NCBI RefSeq assembly: GCF_024498135.1
Contig: NZ_JANHOH010000007.1
Span: forward strand, 124,001 to 188,000
Direction: 5' to 3'
DNA: 64,000 nucleotides
Source of the DNA: Mucilaginibacter aquariorum
Lineage (GTDB): Bacteria; Bacteroidota; Bacteroidia; Sphingobacteriales; Sphingobacteriaceae
The position numbers and the translations under genes were made by a program. This document shows positions 9,159 through 16,589 of this stretch, one piece after another; within the stretch, counting starts at the first letter, position 1, and each line of letters begins with the position of its first letter. The notes under the pieces are model-generated. The model saw only the letters and a list, made by a program, of their open reading frames with translations, was not told the origin of the DNA and made no database searches.

Positions 9159-9541
9159 GGTTGGTTTTTATAGGGATAATTCATTGGTCTTTCAGCGGGG
9201 TGGAAGGAGATACAAATCACCGGTGCATTCGTCACGCCCATAGAGATCTTGATATAAATTTCCTTTTGTTGGTAGGTCTTACCAAATACCCAAAGGCTCG
9301 CGATACCATATAAACGGTCATCCAGTGGCCCCTCAGTATAATCCGCGGTGACAATGGATTCAATGATCTCCCGACGCCTGGCAGGCGGCATATCCAGCAG
9401 TAAAAGCGTGTTGGCATTCTTGTCTCTCGAATCCCTGAAAGCGATATCAAAGATTTTATATTTCACTTTGAAATCCTGTAAAAAGGATTCTACTTCTCCT
9501 AAGGTACTCATAAAATCTGATATTTTAATTATTCGTTGCAT
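9155..9541 (-). CDS. MqsR-like toxin
   Basis: A 128-residue basic-to-neutral protein with the RelE/MqsR-type pattern: an alpha-helical start, then DYTEGP, LWVFGK, KEIYIKISMG and CISFHPAERPMNYP at the C-terminus. The last part is shared with Bacteroidota proteins usually named MqsR family toxins, which are expected to be ribosome-dependent or free mRNA interferases. The assignment is from motif memory and from the position directly ahead of an MqsA/Panacea antitoxin with a 4-nt overlap. The ATG at 9541 is the first in frame. It is divergent from the DUF2188 gene at 9697. Confidence 0.65.
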   Translation of the reverse strand: MQRIIKISDFMSTLGEVESFLQDFKVKYKIFDIAFRDSRDKNANTLLLLDMPPARRREIIESIVTADYTEGPLDDRLYGIASLWVFGKTYQQKEIYIKISMGVTNAPVICISFHPAERPMNYPYKNQP

Positions 9542-9649
9542 TTATAGCCAGATTATTACAAATAATAAACGTTAAAGTGGCTTTGGCTGCACGAATGCTA
9601 AAAGTTTATAATGAACATAGACAAAGATATAAAATAAACTAATTAGTTG

Positions 9650-9657
9650 TATATTTG
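9650..9657 (+). promoter_or_regulatory. -7 box of the DUF2188 gene
   Basis: TATATTTG lies 39 nt before the ATG at 9697. No convincing -33 box is present. It differs from the WYL-type promoter seen at the second DUF2188 gene. Confidence 0.4.
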
Positions 9658-9696
9658 TTTTAGTTAATAGTTTTATTCAATTTTAAAGTTAAAAAC

Positions 9697-9918
9697 ATGG
9701 GTAGAAACCAGCATGTAGTGCCGCACAACGGAGAGTGGGCGGTGAGGGGCGAAGGGACCCAAAGAGTAACGCGCATTGCGCCGACACAGGCAGACGCCAT
9801 CGAAATTGCAAGGGAGATCGCCATCAACCAGCAATCCGAAATGTTTATTCACCGTCCGAACGGACAGATTAGGGATCGTAACAGTTATGGTAACGACCCT
9901 TATCCGCCTAAAGGATGA
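9697..9918 (+). CDS. DUF2188 protein, copy 1
   Basis: A 73-residue DUF2188 protein. The domain signature is complete: NQHVVPHNGEWAVRGEG at the start, a central helix with A-rich positions (TQADAIEIAREIA) and a C-terminal IHRPNGQIRDRNSYG. The function of the family is unknown. A second, clearly paralogous copy lies at 15285 inside the same element, sharing NQHVV, WAVRG, SEM.IH and NGQIR.RNSYGND. It stands alone with its own terminator, divergent from the toxin-antitoxin pair. Confidence 0.88.
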   Translation: MGRNQHVVPHNGEWAVRGEGTQRVTRIAPTQADAIEIAREIAINQQSEMFIHRPNGQIRDRNSYGNDPYPPKG

Positions 9919-9940
9919 TGAATACCTGTTGTAAAAACTG

Positions 9941-9972
9941 AGCGCCTTGTGGACTAAAAATCACGAGGCGCT
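9941..9972 (+). terminator. Terminator of DUF2188 copy 1
   Basis: AGCGCCTTGTG pairs with CACGAGGCGCT (one wobble) around a 10-nt loop and is followed by TTTAATTT, 23 nt after the stop. Confidence 0.85.
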
Positions 9973-10515
9973 TTTAATTTAAACCGACTTGGCCTTCTTT
10001 TCGAGCATTTTTTCAGGAATCTTAATAAAAGGAGAATTGTGTTTGATCCTGCAAAAAAAAGTGAATATTAAAAAGCGCAATCCACCCCAGACGACACTAA
10101 TTCATTGCTTTAACTATCTTTTTGCTGACGAAAAATGAAAGTGAAACGAAGTAACGGGGTTTGGAAGTTTTAACTTATCCCCGTACGCAATACCGAACCG
10201 TAGCTGGTGCACAAGTGTTAATGTTGCCGGCTTAATATCATTAGGCAGTGAGCAGTTGTAATGTATCAGTGCCGTCGCGTAGGTATAGCTTGACTACCAA
10301 TTCGGTTAATAGGACGGCGATTTTACAAATGCCGGTAGCCTCGCCGCACAAAGTGTTCTATATTGCTAATATTGTTTAGCGGCTCCACCATTTCATTTAC
10401 ACAAATGACCCGAATAATTGGGGAGCTGTTTCTTCTGTTTTATTTAGTTAAATTCGGCTAGGTGAGATATTTAAACTCGGCAGCCTTAATAGTGACGTTG
10501 GTGTAAAAACTTTAA
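9973..10515. other. Gene-free stretch
   Basis: About 540 bases without an intact frame or an RNA gene I can recognise. It may be decayed cargo, since it lies inside the mobile element. Confidence 0.4.
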
Positions 10516-10537
10516 AAGGGCACCAGAAGGTGCCCTT
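10516..10537 (-). terminator. Terminator of the lamin-tail-like gene
   Basis: AAGGGCACC and GGTGCCCTT form a perfect 9-bp stem with an AGAA loop. On the minus strand it is followed by TTTAAAGTTTTT, 15 nt after the stop codon at 10552. Confidence 0.8.
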
Positions 10538-10551
10538 GGGATTAATAAATA

Positions 10552-10941
10552 TTACTTCTTGGCAACCGATTGTACGGTTGCAGGTACGTTTTTGTACTCA
10601 ACAGTTGCAACTTTCAGCAGCTCCGCCTGTTCAGTATTAGCATCGTTCCAGATAGGAGCTTTTGACCCCCAATAAAAACGATGTATAGGCTCATCGTCTT
10701 TAGTTTTGCCTACTTCCGGCTTGCCTTCCGAAGTTCTTAGAGATACATAATCTCCTTTTTTGATTAACTTAGTAGGAAACCTAAAATAATGACGGTGTAC
10801 ATTTGATAGTTTGCCATCTTTATTAAAAGTGCGGTCAACTACAGCGTAGTTACCTAAATCGATATCGGCAGTAGCCTGTAAGAAAACGTATTCCTCTTTT
10901 GCATCACCATGATTGTGAATTGCATTAATTTTAAGACTCAT
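10552..10941 (-). CDS. Small beta-sandwich protein, possibly lamin-tail-like
   Basis: A 129-residue protein with no signal peptide. The pattern of an early KINAIHNHGDAKEEYVFLQATADIDLG followed by FRFPTKLIKKGDYVSLRTSEGK and WNDANTEQAELLKV is reminiscent of the lamin-tail domain (E-V-L-N/D-dL, gG-v-l-tg, vWnn.gd.a.L), an Ig-like fold seen in some bacterial nucleases and surface proteins. This is a weak resemblance and the function is unknown. It is a single gene with its own terminator, surrounded on both sides by gene-free sequence within the element. Confidence 0.6.
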   Translation of the reverse strand: MSLKINAIHNHGDAKEEYVFLQATADIDLGNYAVVDRTFNKDGKLSNVHRHYFRFPTKLIKKGDYVSLRTSEGKPEVGKTKDDEPIHRFYWGSKAPIWNDANTEQAELLKVATVEYKNVPATVQSVAKK

Positions 10942-11475
10942 TCTTTATTAAAGTATTTGTTTGATCATTTCTGATTTGTAAGTAATTCACGCTTCGTCCT
11001 CGTACTGTCGATGCGCGTGCACAACACCGGGAATGACTAAAATGAGCTTAGCGAAAAAATATTTGTTATTTATTGCAGAATATATATCTTCGCTGCGTCT
11101 TATCGCGCATTTTAATCAGAAAGGGTGACCAGCCCCCGGAGTCCATATATCTATCCTGATATGGATCGTTCTCCTTGTTACATCCAATAGGGTGCCAGCA
11201 GTCCGTTTATTTTTAAAAAGTAAATGTCGCACAAATCATGCCTAATCTGCTAAGTAAACTATAGGTTTCAAACCTTAACAATAGCTTAATTTATGTCAGT
11301 TTAAACTGCCTTTGTGGCATCAATAATTTTGACACGCTGGCATATTGGCCATAAATTATTGGCAGAATTGACTTTCGATTTAAGATGATTTTCCCTCTTT
11401 CGATTTTAAAGAGAATTTTCAGGTGATAGCTAACCTGTTATTCAAGGAATGATAATGAGGGAGTATTATGACCGC
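10942..11475. other. Gene-free stretch
   Basis: No intact coding frame or convincing structured RNA can be seen in these 534 bases between two minus-strand genes. Confidence 0.4.
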
Positions 11476-12900
11476 TTAGGGTTCCTCTTGAGATTCAAGC
11501 TCTGGCAATGTTAAAACTAAAGTGTATTTTTCCGCCAACGGAGATTTGGATAGTTCAACCCTCATTCCATCAATAAGCCATTTCCTTTCACCAACGTCAG
11601 TCGCCCTCACATTCCTGTCCCGGTAGTTAAACTCTCCTTTGTTTTCGAGATCAGGCCCAAAAGCGTATAGTGCTGATTTGATGATCATAGCCCGTTCACT
11701 GAAAGACGGGTCACTCAAAGGATGCGCATAACCTTTATAAATGACAATTTGCCTGCTTGTCGTGCCGGTAACCTCAACTAGGCCGTCAAAAAAATCCAGG
11801 TAACGGTGATGCTCTTTGATCCATTGGCAAACGAACCCGTTTCCGTTAAATGGTTCAGCTCGCTCTCCGTAGGTTAAATCGTGGAGCACCCGGCCAAGTA
11901 ACTGGTCCTGGGTATCTTTTTCCGGGTAAATAATTTCTGGTATAAACTTATTAAATTCCGCCATTGTTAGTACCCGCGTCTGAGCACCGAATAATTGGTA
12001 AAGCGCCTTGGTTTTTTTGGCGTTGTTTTTATCGTCGGTCACAAAAATGTCGCAGTGCAAACCAAAATAGGAGTGCATGGCATCGTTGAGTATATTGACC
12101 AGTGAATTTTTTTTTGTGATCGTGTCCTTATCAATACCTAAGCTGTCGAGCATTTGATAGGCGACCAAATAAAGATCATAAAACGGAATTTCATCTTTGT
12201 TGGGATGGCGCATGTGCTCTTTGATGAGATCGAGAAACGTTTTACTAAAAGTTGTATCACGGAAGGCTTCGTTAAAATCCACCTCTGCGTTGAGAGTTAC
12301 GATTCCATTATTAAAGCTACCGTCCAGGGTAGTCCGCAACTGTTTATAAAGTTCGTTGTCGGCGAAAAGGTTACGCGTAAAAGTGGCCAGATTTTCCATG
12401 ACATTAAACATGGTTACGCCTTCCCGGTCAGCGGGAACAATAGCTTGCTGTATCTTCAACTGGTTTTCGTTAAGCAGGCTGGTATCTGCCTGCGTTTCCG
12501 GCAAGGGAATTGATGAATACACTGACCTGATCATCGTTTTCATCAAAGTCGATTCAGGCGAGTCATCAGGAGAATGGTCAAAAAATCCGAGCAGGCCTTC
12601 CATTTCGCCTGGCTCATCATCATCAAATACTACTGCCGGCGTCGCTAAATACACATCCGGGCGGTTTTCTAAAGGGTCATAAGCCAAATAATTATCGCCC
12701 ACGATTTTTTCCATAAAACCAAAATCAGCGAACTTATGCAGCGTAAAATCTTTACGTTTATCCCTGATATGAGCGACTGAAAAATAAAAACTCAACCGTT
12801 TTTGGTAAATTTCAAGAATACGTGCCGCTTCCTGAAAATCAGGTTCCTGTGCTGATTTCAGTTTGCTGTAAATATTGGTGTCGAAATAAACCCTCGGCAT
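11476..12900 (-). CDS. PIN-like domain protein
   Basis: A 474-residue protein that opens with a PIN-type strand and acidic residue (MPRVYFDTNIYSKL, Asp7). Later it has IFVTDDKNNAKKTKALYQLFG near residue 280, the strand-plus-Asp signature that closes a PIN fold. The middle is a long helical insertion, and the last 100 residues form a separate domain. PIN proteins are Mg-dependent RNases, often toxins. It lies 70 nt downstream of the pentapeptide-like membrane protein on the same strand, so the two probably form one operon and one system. PIN assignment is inferred from the motifs; the C-terminal domain is not recognised. Confidence 0.65.
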   Translation of the reverse strand: MPRVYFDTNIYSKLKSAQEPDFQEAARILEIYQKRLSFYFSVAHIRDKRKDFTLHKFADFGFMEKIVGDNYLAYDPLENRPDVYLATPAVVFDDDEPGEMEGLLGFFDHSPDDSPESTLMKTMIRSVYSSIPLPETQADTSLLNENQLKIQQAIVPADREGVTMFNVMENLATFTRNLFADNELYKQLRTTLDGSFNNGIVTLNAEVDFNEAFRDTTFSKTFLDLIKEHMRHPNKDEIPFYDLYLVAYQMLDSLGIDKDTITKKNSLVNILNDAMHSYFGLHCDIFVTDDKNNAKKTKALYQLFGAQTRVLTMAEFNKFIPEIIYPEKDTQDQLLGRVLHDLTYGERAEPFNGNGFVCQWIKEHHRYLDFFDGLVEVTGTTSRQIVIYKGYAHPLSDPSFSERAMIIKSALYAFGPDLENKGEFNYRDRNVRATDVGERKWLIDGMRVELSKSPLAEKYTLVLTLPELESQEEP

Positions 12901-12970
12901 TGTTATCCTTTTACCAAATTTACGAAAACCTCACCGGCATTATCCCGTTGTGGAAAATTCGCACGCAACG

Positions 12971-14473
12971 CTATTTTCGGGCAAACTTTCTAAAAGCTGC
13001 GACAAACTGGAAAATCAAATATCCAATTAGGACCTTGACAACATAGTCTATTGCTAAAGCCCAACCGTTGATATCCTTTTTATCAGCTAAGAAATCGCTG
13101 CGATGGGTCAGATCTATGAATGAAAAATAATAGCCGATAAGGTTAGCATCAAAAGGCGTAGATCGGAATAAACGGCCGAGTACCAATAAATATAATAGGT
13201 AACCGATAATACTGATGCCTACAAACCACCAAAAAGGGCGGCCAATAGATTGGCCGTGTTCATTGGAAATATCGCTGGTGCCCAAAATAAACCGGTCCCC
13301 ACTTGAAATTGTCTTGATCTTTAATAGTGCTGTTTGCGAAACCGACTGGAGCTTTAGGCCTTCATAGCTATTTCCTGTTGCCTCCATCGCCTTTTTTAAT
13401 TGCAAGAAGATCTCGTACTGGTCTTTATCATAGTTTTTTGTCTTATCATCCGGGTAATGGATATTAGCAATGGGCGTGAAATTTTCAAATTTGGCATAGG
13501 AATCAGGGAAACTGCAAGAGGTGAAAACAGCGCTCGAAAATTTAGACCTGTAAAATGACAGGCGTTGAAAATCTTCGAAATATACATTATCGAACCAAAC
13601 CTCATCCAAATTGCACTTATGGATACCGATCTTCGTTTCCTCTTCTGCGGGTATTCTCGGATTAATATTATAAAAACCAGCTTCGGCCTTTGGCGAAAAT
13701 TCGGACAGGTACCAATTACTAATATTGGTATTCTCTACGGCTACCTTCCCGTTAGGATTGCCGGTTAGCGACAGCGATTTTAAACTAAGGTTTTCAATTT
13801 GCGTCGATTCATCGCCTTCGCTGCCATATTGAATAAAGAGGTTGATCTTTAATAGATTTTCCCTGGCTTTGGATAAATGGTAACCAATATGGTAAGGACT
13901 ATTATTGTGTTCATTTAAATAGTAACCAAGTTTGTCATTTTCTTTTTTTGATGAGGTAACTACCAGCTTGACCGGGTTTTCAATATGATACCGCTGGTCT
14001 TCGTTGGTAAAAAAGGCGAAGTCGGCGCTGATACGTTTAAATATCTGGTTCCACCAATAGGGGAAAATATTTTCGGTGGTATAACTCAAACGGATATTGG
14101 GGATATTTAATAAAAACAAGCTATGAAAAAGCAGGCAGTTATTTGCCTGAAACGTACTGAGTTTAGGCGCAGAAACCCGGCCCGATATGATACAAGATGC
14201 CAAATGGACGGATATCTTTTCATCGGTAATCGTTGCAATCTCTAATTCCCTGATGAACGTATTCAAAAAATAGATCGTCACATCCTCAAAACCTAAATCC
14301 TCCTCATTAATAATGATCAACTTTTTAAACAAGCAAAATTCAAAAGTGATAACCATTTGACCAGGGATCAACGCTATACCCGTAAAATGTTTTTTTTCAA
14401 GCTGAAGGACAGCGATATCCGGGTGCGCGACATTATAAACTTTTTCATAAGGTGTAGGTGTAATATGAATCAT
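12971..14473 (-). CDS. Pentapeptide-like protein with C-terminal membrane helices
   Basis: A 500-residue protein. The first 170 residues read as beta-rich. Residues about 225-330 hold imperfect pentapeptide-like repeats (LSLKSLSLTGN, NISNWYLSEF, KCNLDEVWFDNVYFEDF, LSFYRSKFSSAVFTSCSF). The C-terminal 90 residues contain two hydrophobic segments (FWWFVGISIIGYLLYLLVLG, VLIGYLIFQFVAAFRKF) and end in AFRKFARK. That end matches pentapeptide-repeat proteins with an ion-channel-like C-terminus, from memory of the family. With the PIN protein downstream it looks like a sensor or membrane component of a two-gene defence or toxin module; this is an inference. Confidence 0.6.
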   Translation of the reverse strand: MIHITPTPYEKVYNVAHPDIAVLQLEKKHFTGIALIPGQMVITFEFCLFKKLIIINEEDLGFEDVTIYFLNTFIRELEIATITDEKISVHLASCIISGRVSAPKLSTFQANNCLLFHSLFLLNIPNIRLSYTTENIFPYWWNQIFKRISADFAFFTNEDQRYHIENPVKLVVTSSKKENDKLGYYLNEHNNSPYHIGYHLSKARENLLKINLFIQYGSEGDESTQIENLSLKSLSLTGNPNGKVAVENTNISNWYLSEFSPKAEAGFYNINPRIPAEEETKIGIHKCNLDEVWFDNVYFEDFQRLSFYRSKFSSAVFTSCSFPDSYAKFENFTPIANIHYPDDKTKNYDKDQYEIFLQLKKAMEATGNSYEGLKLQSVSQTALLKIKTISSGDRFILGTSDISNEHGQSIGRPFWWFVGISIIGYLLYLLVLGRLFRSTPFDANLIGYYFSFIDLTHRSDFLADKKDINGWALAIDYVVKVLIGYLIFQFVAAFRKFARK

Positions 14474-14811
14474 ATTTAATTTGATGGTTCATAAAAATAC
14501 CGTTTTATAATAAGAAATCTTGCCAAAAATGACAAAGCTTTCAAAAACGGTTCGCCATCTCAATTAGATCATTACGCCCTTCTAAGTCACCATGTTCCCG
14601 ACATCTTGCGCAACAACTTTAATTTGTTGCATAGCGCTAGGTAAGGGCATCTCCACAGTAGAATTAGTTTTGCTAAACATTTGTCAGTGTAAGTTTCAGC
14701 GGCGGCGTTTGACCATGTCGTAACAAATTGCCGAAATTTAAGACCATTAAAACGTAACTTATCTTTATAAAAATTGTATTTTTCTCTCAAATGAATGAAA
14801 AGAAAAAACCC
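14474..14811. other. Gene-free stretch
   Basis: No intact gene. A 67-codon minus-strand frame at 14587-14790 has no recognisable features and I do not count it. Confidence 0.35.
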
Positions 14812-15006
14812 TCATTCGCTTTCCAAAAACAGGGCGATATATTCCCGATGTTTTTTCAGCTCTTTGTCATTCGGATTCAAATTTAGGCCGTTATTAATTT
14901 TACCTAACAATTGTTTGATATAATTGACTTTGTTGTTTTCGGTCCGATTTAAGTGTTCGGATAGTCCAAATTTTTTGATGTAATAGACCTCTTGACAAAC
15001 ATAAAG
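14812..15006 (-). pseudogene. C-terminal remnant of an unidentified gene
   Basis: A reverse-strand frame without a start codon ends at the stop at 14812. Its last 45 codons read like a genuine helical C-terminus (NYIKQLLGKINNGLNL then ELKKHREYIALFLESE). A stop codon precedes it and no ATG, GTG or TTG in frame gives a plausible start, so this looks like the tail of a gene whose front was lost. The parent gene is not recognised. Confidence 0.35.
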
Positions 15007-15013
15007 CTAATAA

Positions 15014-15277
15014 TTAAATTACACTTACTGAGGCGTTTACACTACCACCATAACCGCCCATATCGATCGCCAAATACCATTGGCCCGCATGTGGCGGCCT
15101 TACAACGAAAGGAGAAACCGTGGCATGTCCGCCATAATAAGTATGCCGGCGACCGTTACGATAGGCTTGAAAATTGCTATAATCCATCAAACGTACGTTG
15201 GCTTGCTTATTCAACACCACCTTAACGGCATCCTGACCGTCAAGATTCAATTCATATTTTAAAAAATTCATATTCAA
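15014..15277 (-). CDS. DUF1883 protein
   Basis: An 87-residue protein covering one DUF1883 domain: an N-terminal strand (FLKYELNLDGQDAVKVVL), ANVRLMDYSNFQAYRNGRRH, a glycine-rich YYGGHATVSPF and a closing WYLAIDMGGYGGSVNASV. DUF1883 is a small beta-rich domain of unknown function that also occurs fused to TIR domains. Its start lies 7 nt after the stop of DUF2188 copy 2, so both are one operon. A WYL-type operator and a TAAGTTTG box sit upstream of the pair. MNMN allows a start two codons later. Confidence 0.85.
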   Translation of the reverse strand: MNMNFLKYELNLDGQDAVKVVLNKQANVRLMDYSNFQAYRNGRRHTYYGGHATVSPFVVRPPHAGQWYLAIDMGGYGGSVNASVSVI

Positions 15278-15284
15278 TTTTTAA

Positions 15285-15524
15285 TTAGCCCTCCGGAGGA
15301 TAGGAGTCGTTACCATAACTATTTCTTTCCCTGATCTGGCCATTCTTACCATGAATCAGCATTTCCGATTCCTGGTTTTGCGCGATCTGCTTGGCGATCT
15401 GTATAGCCTCTTGCTGCGTATCTACAATTTTGGTCACTTTACTGTTGCCTGCACCTCTGACAGCCCAGCTACCATCATGGGTAACTACATGCTGATTTTT
15501 TCCTTTACTCATCGTTTTTATCAA
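15285..15524 (-). CDS. DUF2188 protein, copy 2
   Basis: A 79-residue DUF2188 protein with the same signature as copy 1 at 9697: NQHVVTHDGSWAVRGAG, EAIQIAKQIA and NGQIRERNSYGND. An internal ATG at 15512 (MSKGKNQHVV) aligns better with copy 1 and may be the true start. It is the first gene of a two-gene operon with DUF1883. The promoter at 15545-15552 and the operator at 15562-15580 face this gene, which suggests control by one of the WYL regulators of the element. Confidence 0.85.
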   Translation of the reverse strand: MIKTMSKGKNQHVVTHDGSWAVRGAGNSKVTKIVDTQQEAIQIAKQIAQNQESEMLIHGKNGQIRERNSYGNDSYPPEG

Positions 15525-15544
15525 TTAAGTTTTTAAATTTATTA

Positions 15545-15580
15545 CAAACTTAAACCTGCAGAACGCAGCCTATCTGCGTT
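15545..15580 (-). promoter_or_regulatory. WYL-type operator and promoter, site A (DUF2188-DUF1883)
   Basis: A perfect 6-bp inverted repeat, AACGCA (15562-15567) and TGCGTT (15575-15580), encloses 7 nt. Read on the minus strand the spacer is GATAGGC and a perfect -7 box TAAGTTTG (15552-15545) follows, with TTTG starting 16 nt after TGCG. The same spacing occurs at sites B, C and D. Confidence 0.75.
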
Positions 15581-15596
15581 GTGAAAATATTTTCGA

Positions 15597-16589
15597 ATGA
15601 CCACACAAAAATCAGCTTACCGTCGCTATGCTACTATTGATCGTTGTTTAAACGATCCGCGAAAAAAATACTGGACGAAAAAAGAATTAATCGAAGAGAT
15701 CCGTAAAATAGATATTGAAATTAAACCCAGGACCTTTGATGGTGATATCTATGATATGCGATATGAAACAGGGCTTACATTTCAAAATGCCCCTATTGGC
15801 ACCAAAAGAAACAAAGGGTTCTATTACGAAAGGCCGTTCTCTATCACGCTACCGATTGACGCCGAAGATATACACCAGTTAGAAGTAGTAGCCCAAACCC
15901 TTACCCAATACCAAAATACGGCCTACTTTAACCAGTTCGGCTCGGTGATCGATAAAGTCATCCGGATCGTCAAGCAGGTAAAAGAATCCAATAGTCCTAT
16001 AAGCCGCTCATTTATACTTTTTGAAAAAATACCACGCCTAGTTGGGTATCAACTGCTTGACCCGATATTGACGGCTGTGGAACAGAAACAAGTGTTAGCA
16101 GTTACTTATCAGAAATTTAATGAAGCTGCGCCTTTTACAGTTAATGTCCATCCTTATTTTGTTAAAGAATTCCGCAACCGATGGTATTTGGTCGGACTTT
16201 ATAAAACAAGGCTGGGTACTTACGGATTGGATCGCATAAAAGCGGTCGAACCGGTGGCTATTGAATTTATTGAAAATACGCTGGCCGTACCCGAAGATTA
16301 TTTTAAAGATTGTATCGGAATAGACACCCGCAGCCCTGCCATCGAAAAAGTAATACTCGAATTTACCCCGCAACAAAGCCACTATATCAGGACCCAGGAT
16401 ATACACCGGTCTCAAAATATCACGCGAGATGACGAAAATGGCATTTGTGTAGAACTGGACCTGATGATTAACCAGGAACTGATCATGCAGATTTTAAGCT
16501 ATGGTGAGCACGTAAAAGTGATCGCCCCTGAAGTTTTGGTGACTAAAGTCCGGGAAGCGATCACCCTGATGGCCCACCTATATAGTTAA
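15597..16589 (+). CDS. WYL-domain transcriptional regulator 1
   Basis: A 330-residue regulator. An N-terminal winged-helix region (about 8-75: RRYATIDRCLNDPRKKYWTKKELIEEI) is followed by a WYL domain (about 150-235) with the core RNRWYLVGLY and LDRIKAV, and a WCX-like C-terminal part (about 250-325). WYL domains sense nucleic-acid or nucleotide ligands and control defence systems (CapW, BrxR, DriD families). The ATG at 15597 is needed to keep the conserved YATIDRCL helix. Its 3' end overlaps the end of the convergent DUF2779 gene by 4 nt. Confidence 0.88.
   Translation: MTTQKSAYRRYATIDRCLNDPRKKYWTKKELIEEIRKIDIEIKPRTFDGDIYDMRYETGLTFQNAPIGTKRNKGFYYERPFSITLPIDAEDIHQLEVVAQTLTQYQNTAYFNQFGSVIDKVIRIVKQVKESNSPISRSFILFEKIPRLVGYQLLDPILTAVEQKQVLAVTYQKFNEAAPFTVNVHPYFVKEFRNRWYLVGLYKTRLGTYGLDRIKAVEPVAIEFIENTLAVPEDYFKDCIGIDTRSPAIEKVILEFTPQQSHYIRTQDIHRSQNITRDDENGICVELDLMINQELIMQILSYGEHVKVIAPEVLVTKVREAITLMAHLYS

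Noticed and set aside
14587..14790. A 67-codon minus-strand frame.
   Set aside because: Composition is not protein-like and no ribosome-binding or promoter signal is seen.
15562..15580. Site A as a promoter element of the WYL gene at 15597.
   Set aside because: On the + strand the -7 spacing is off by two and the ATG would precede the transcription start; on the minus strand the spacing is exact and faces the DUF2188 gene.
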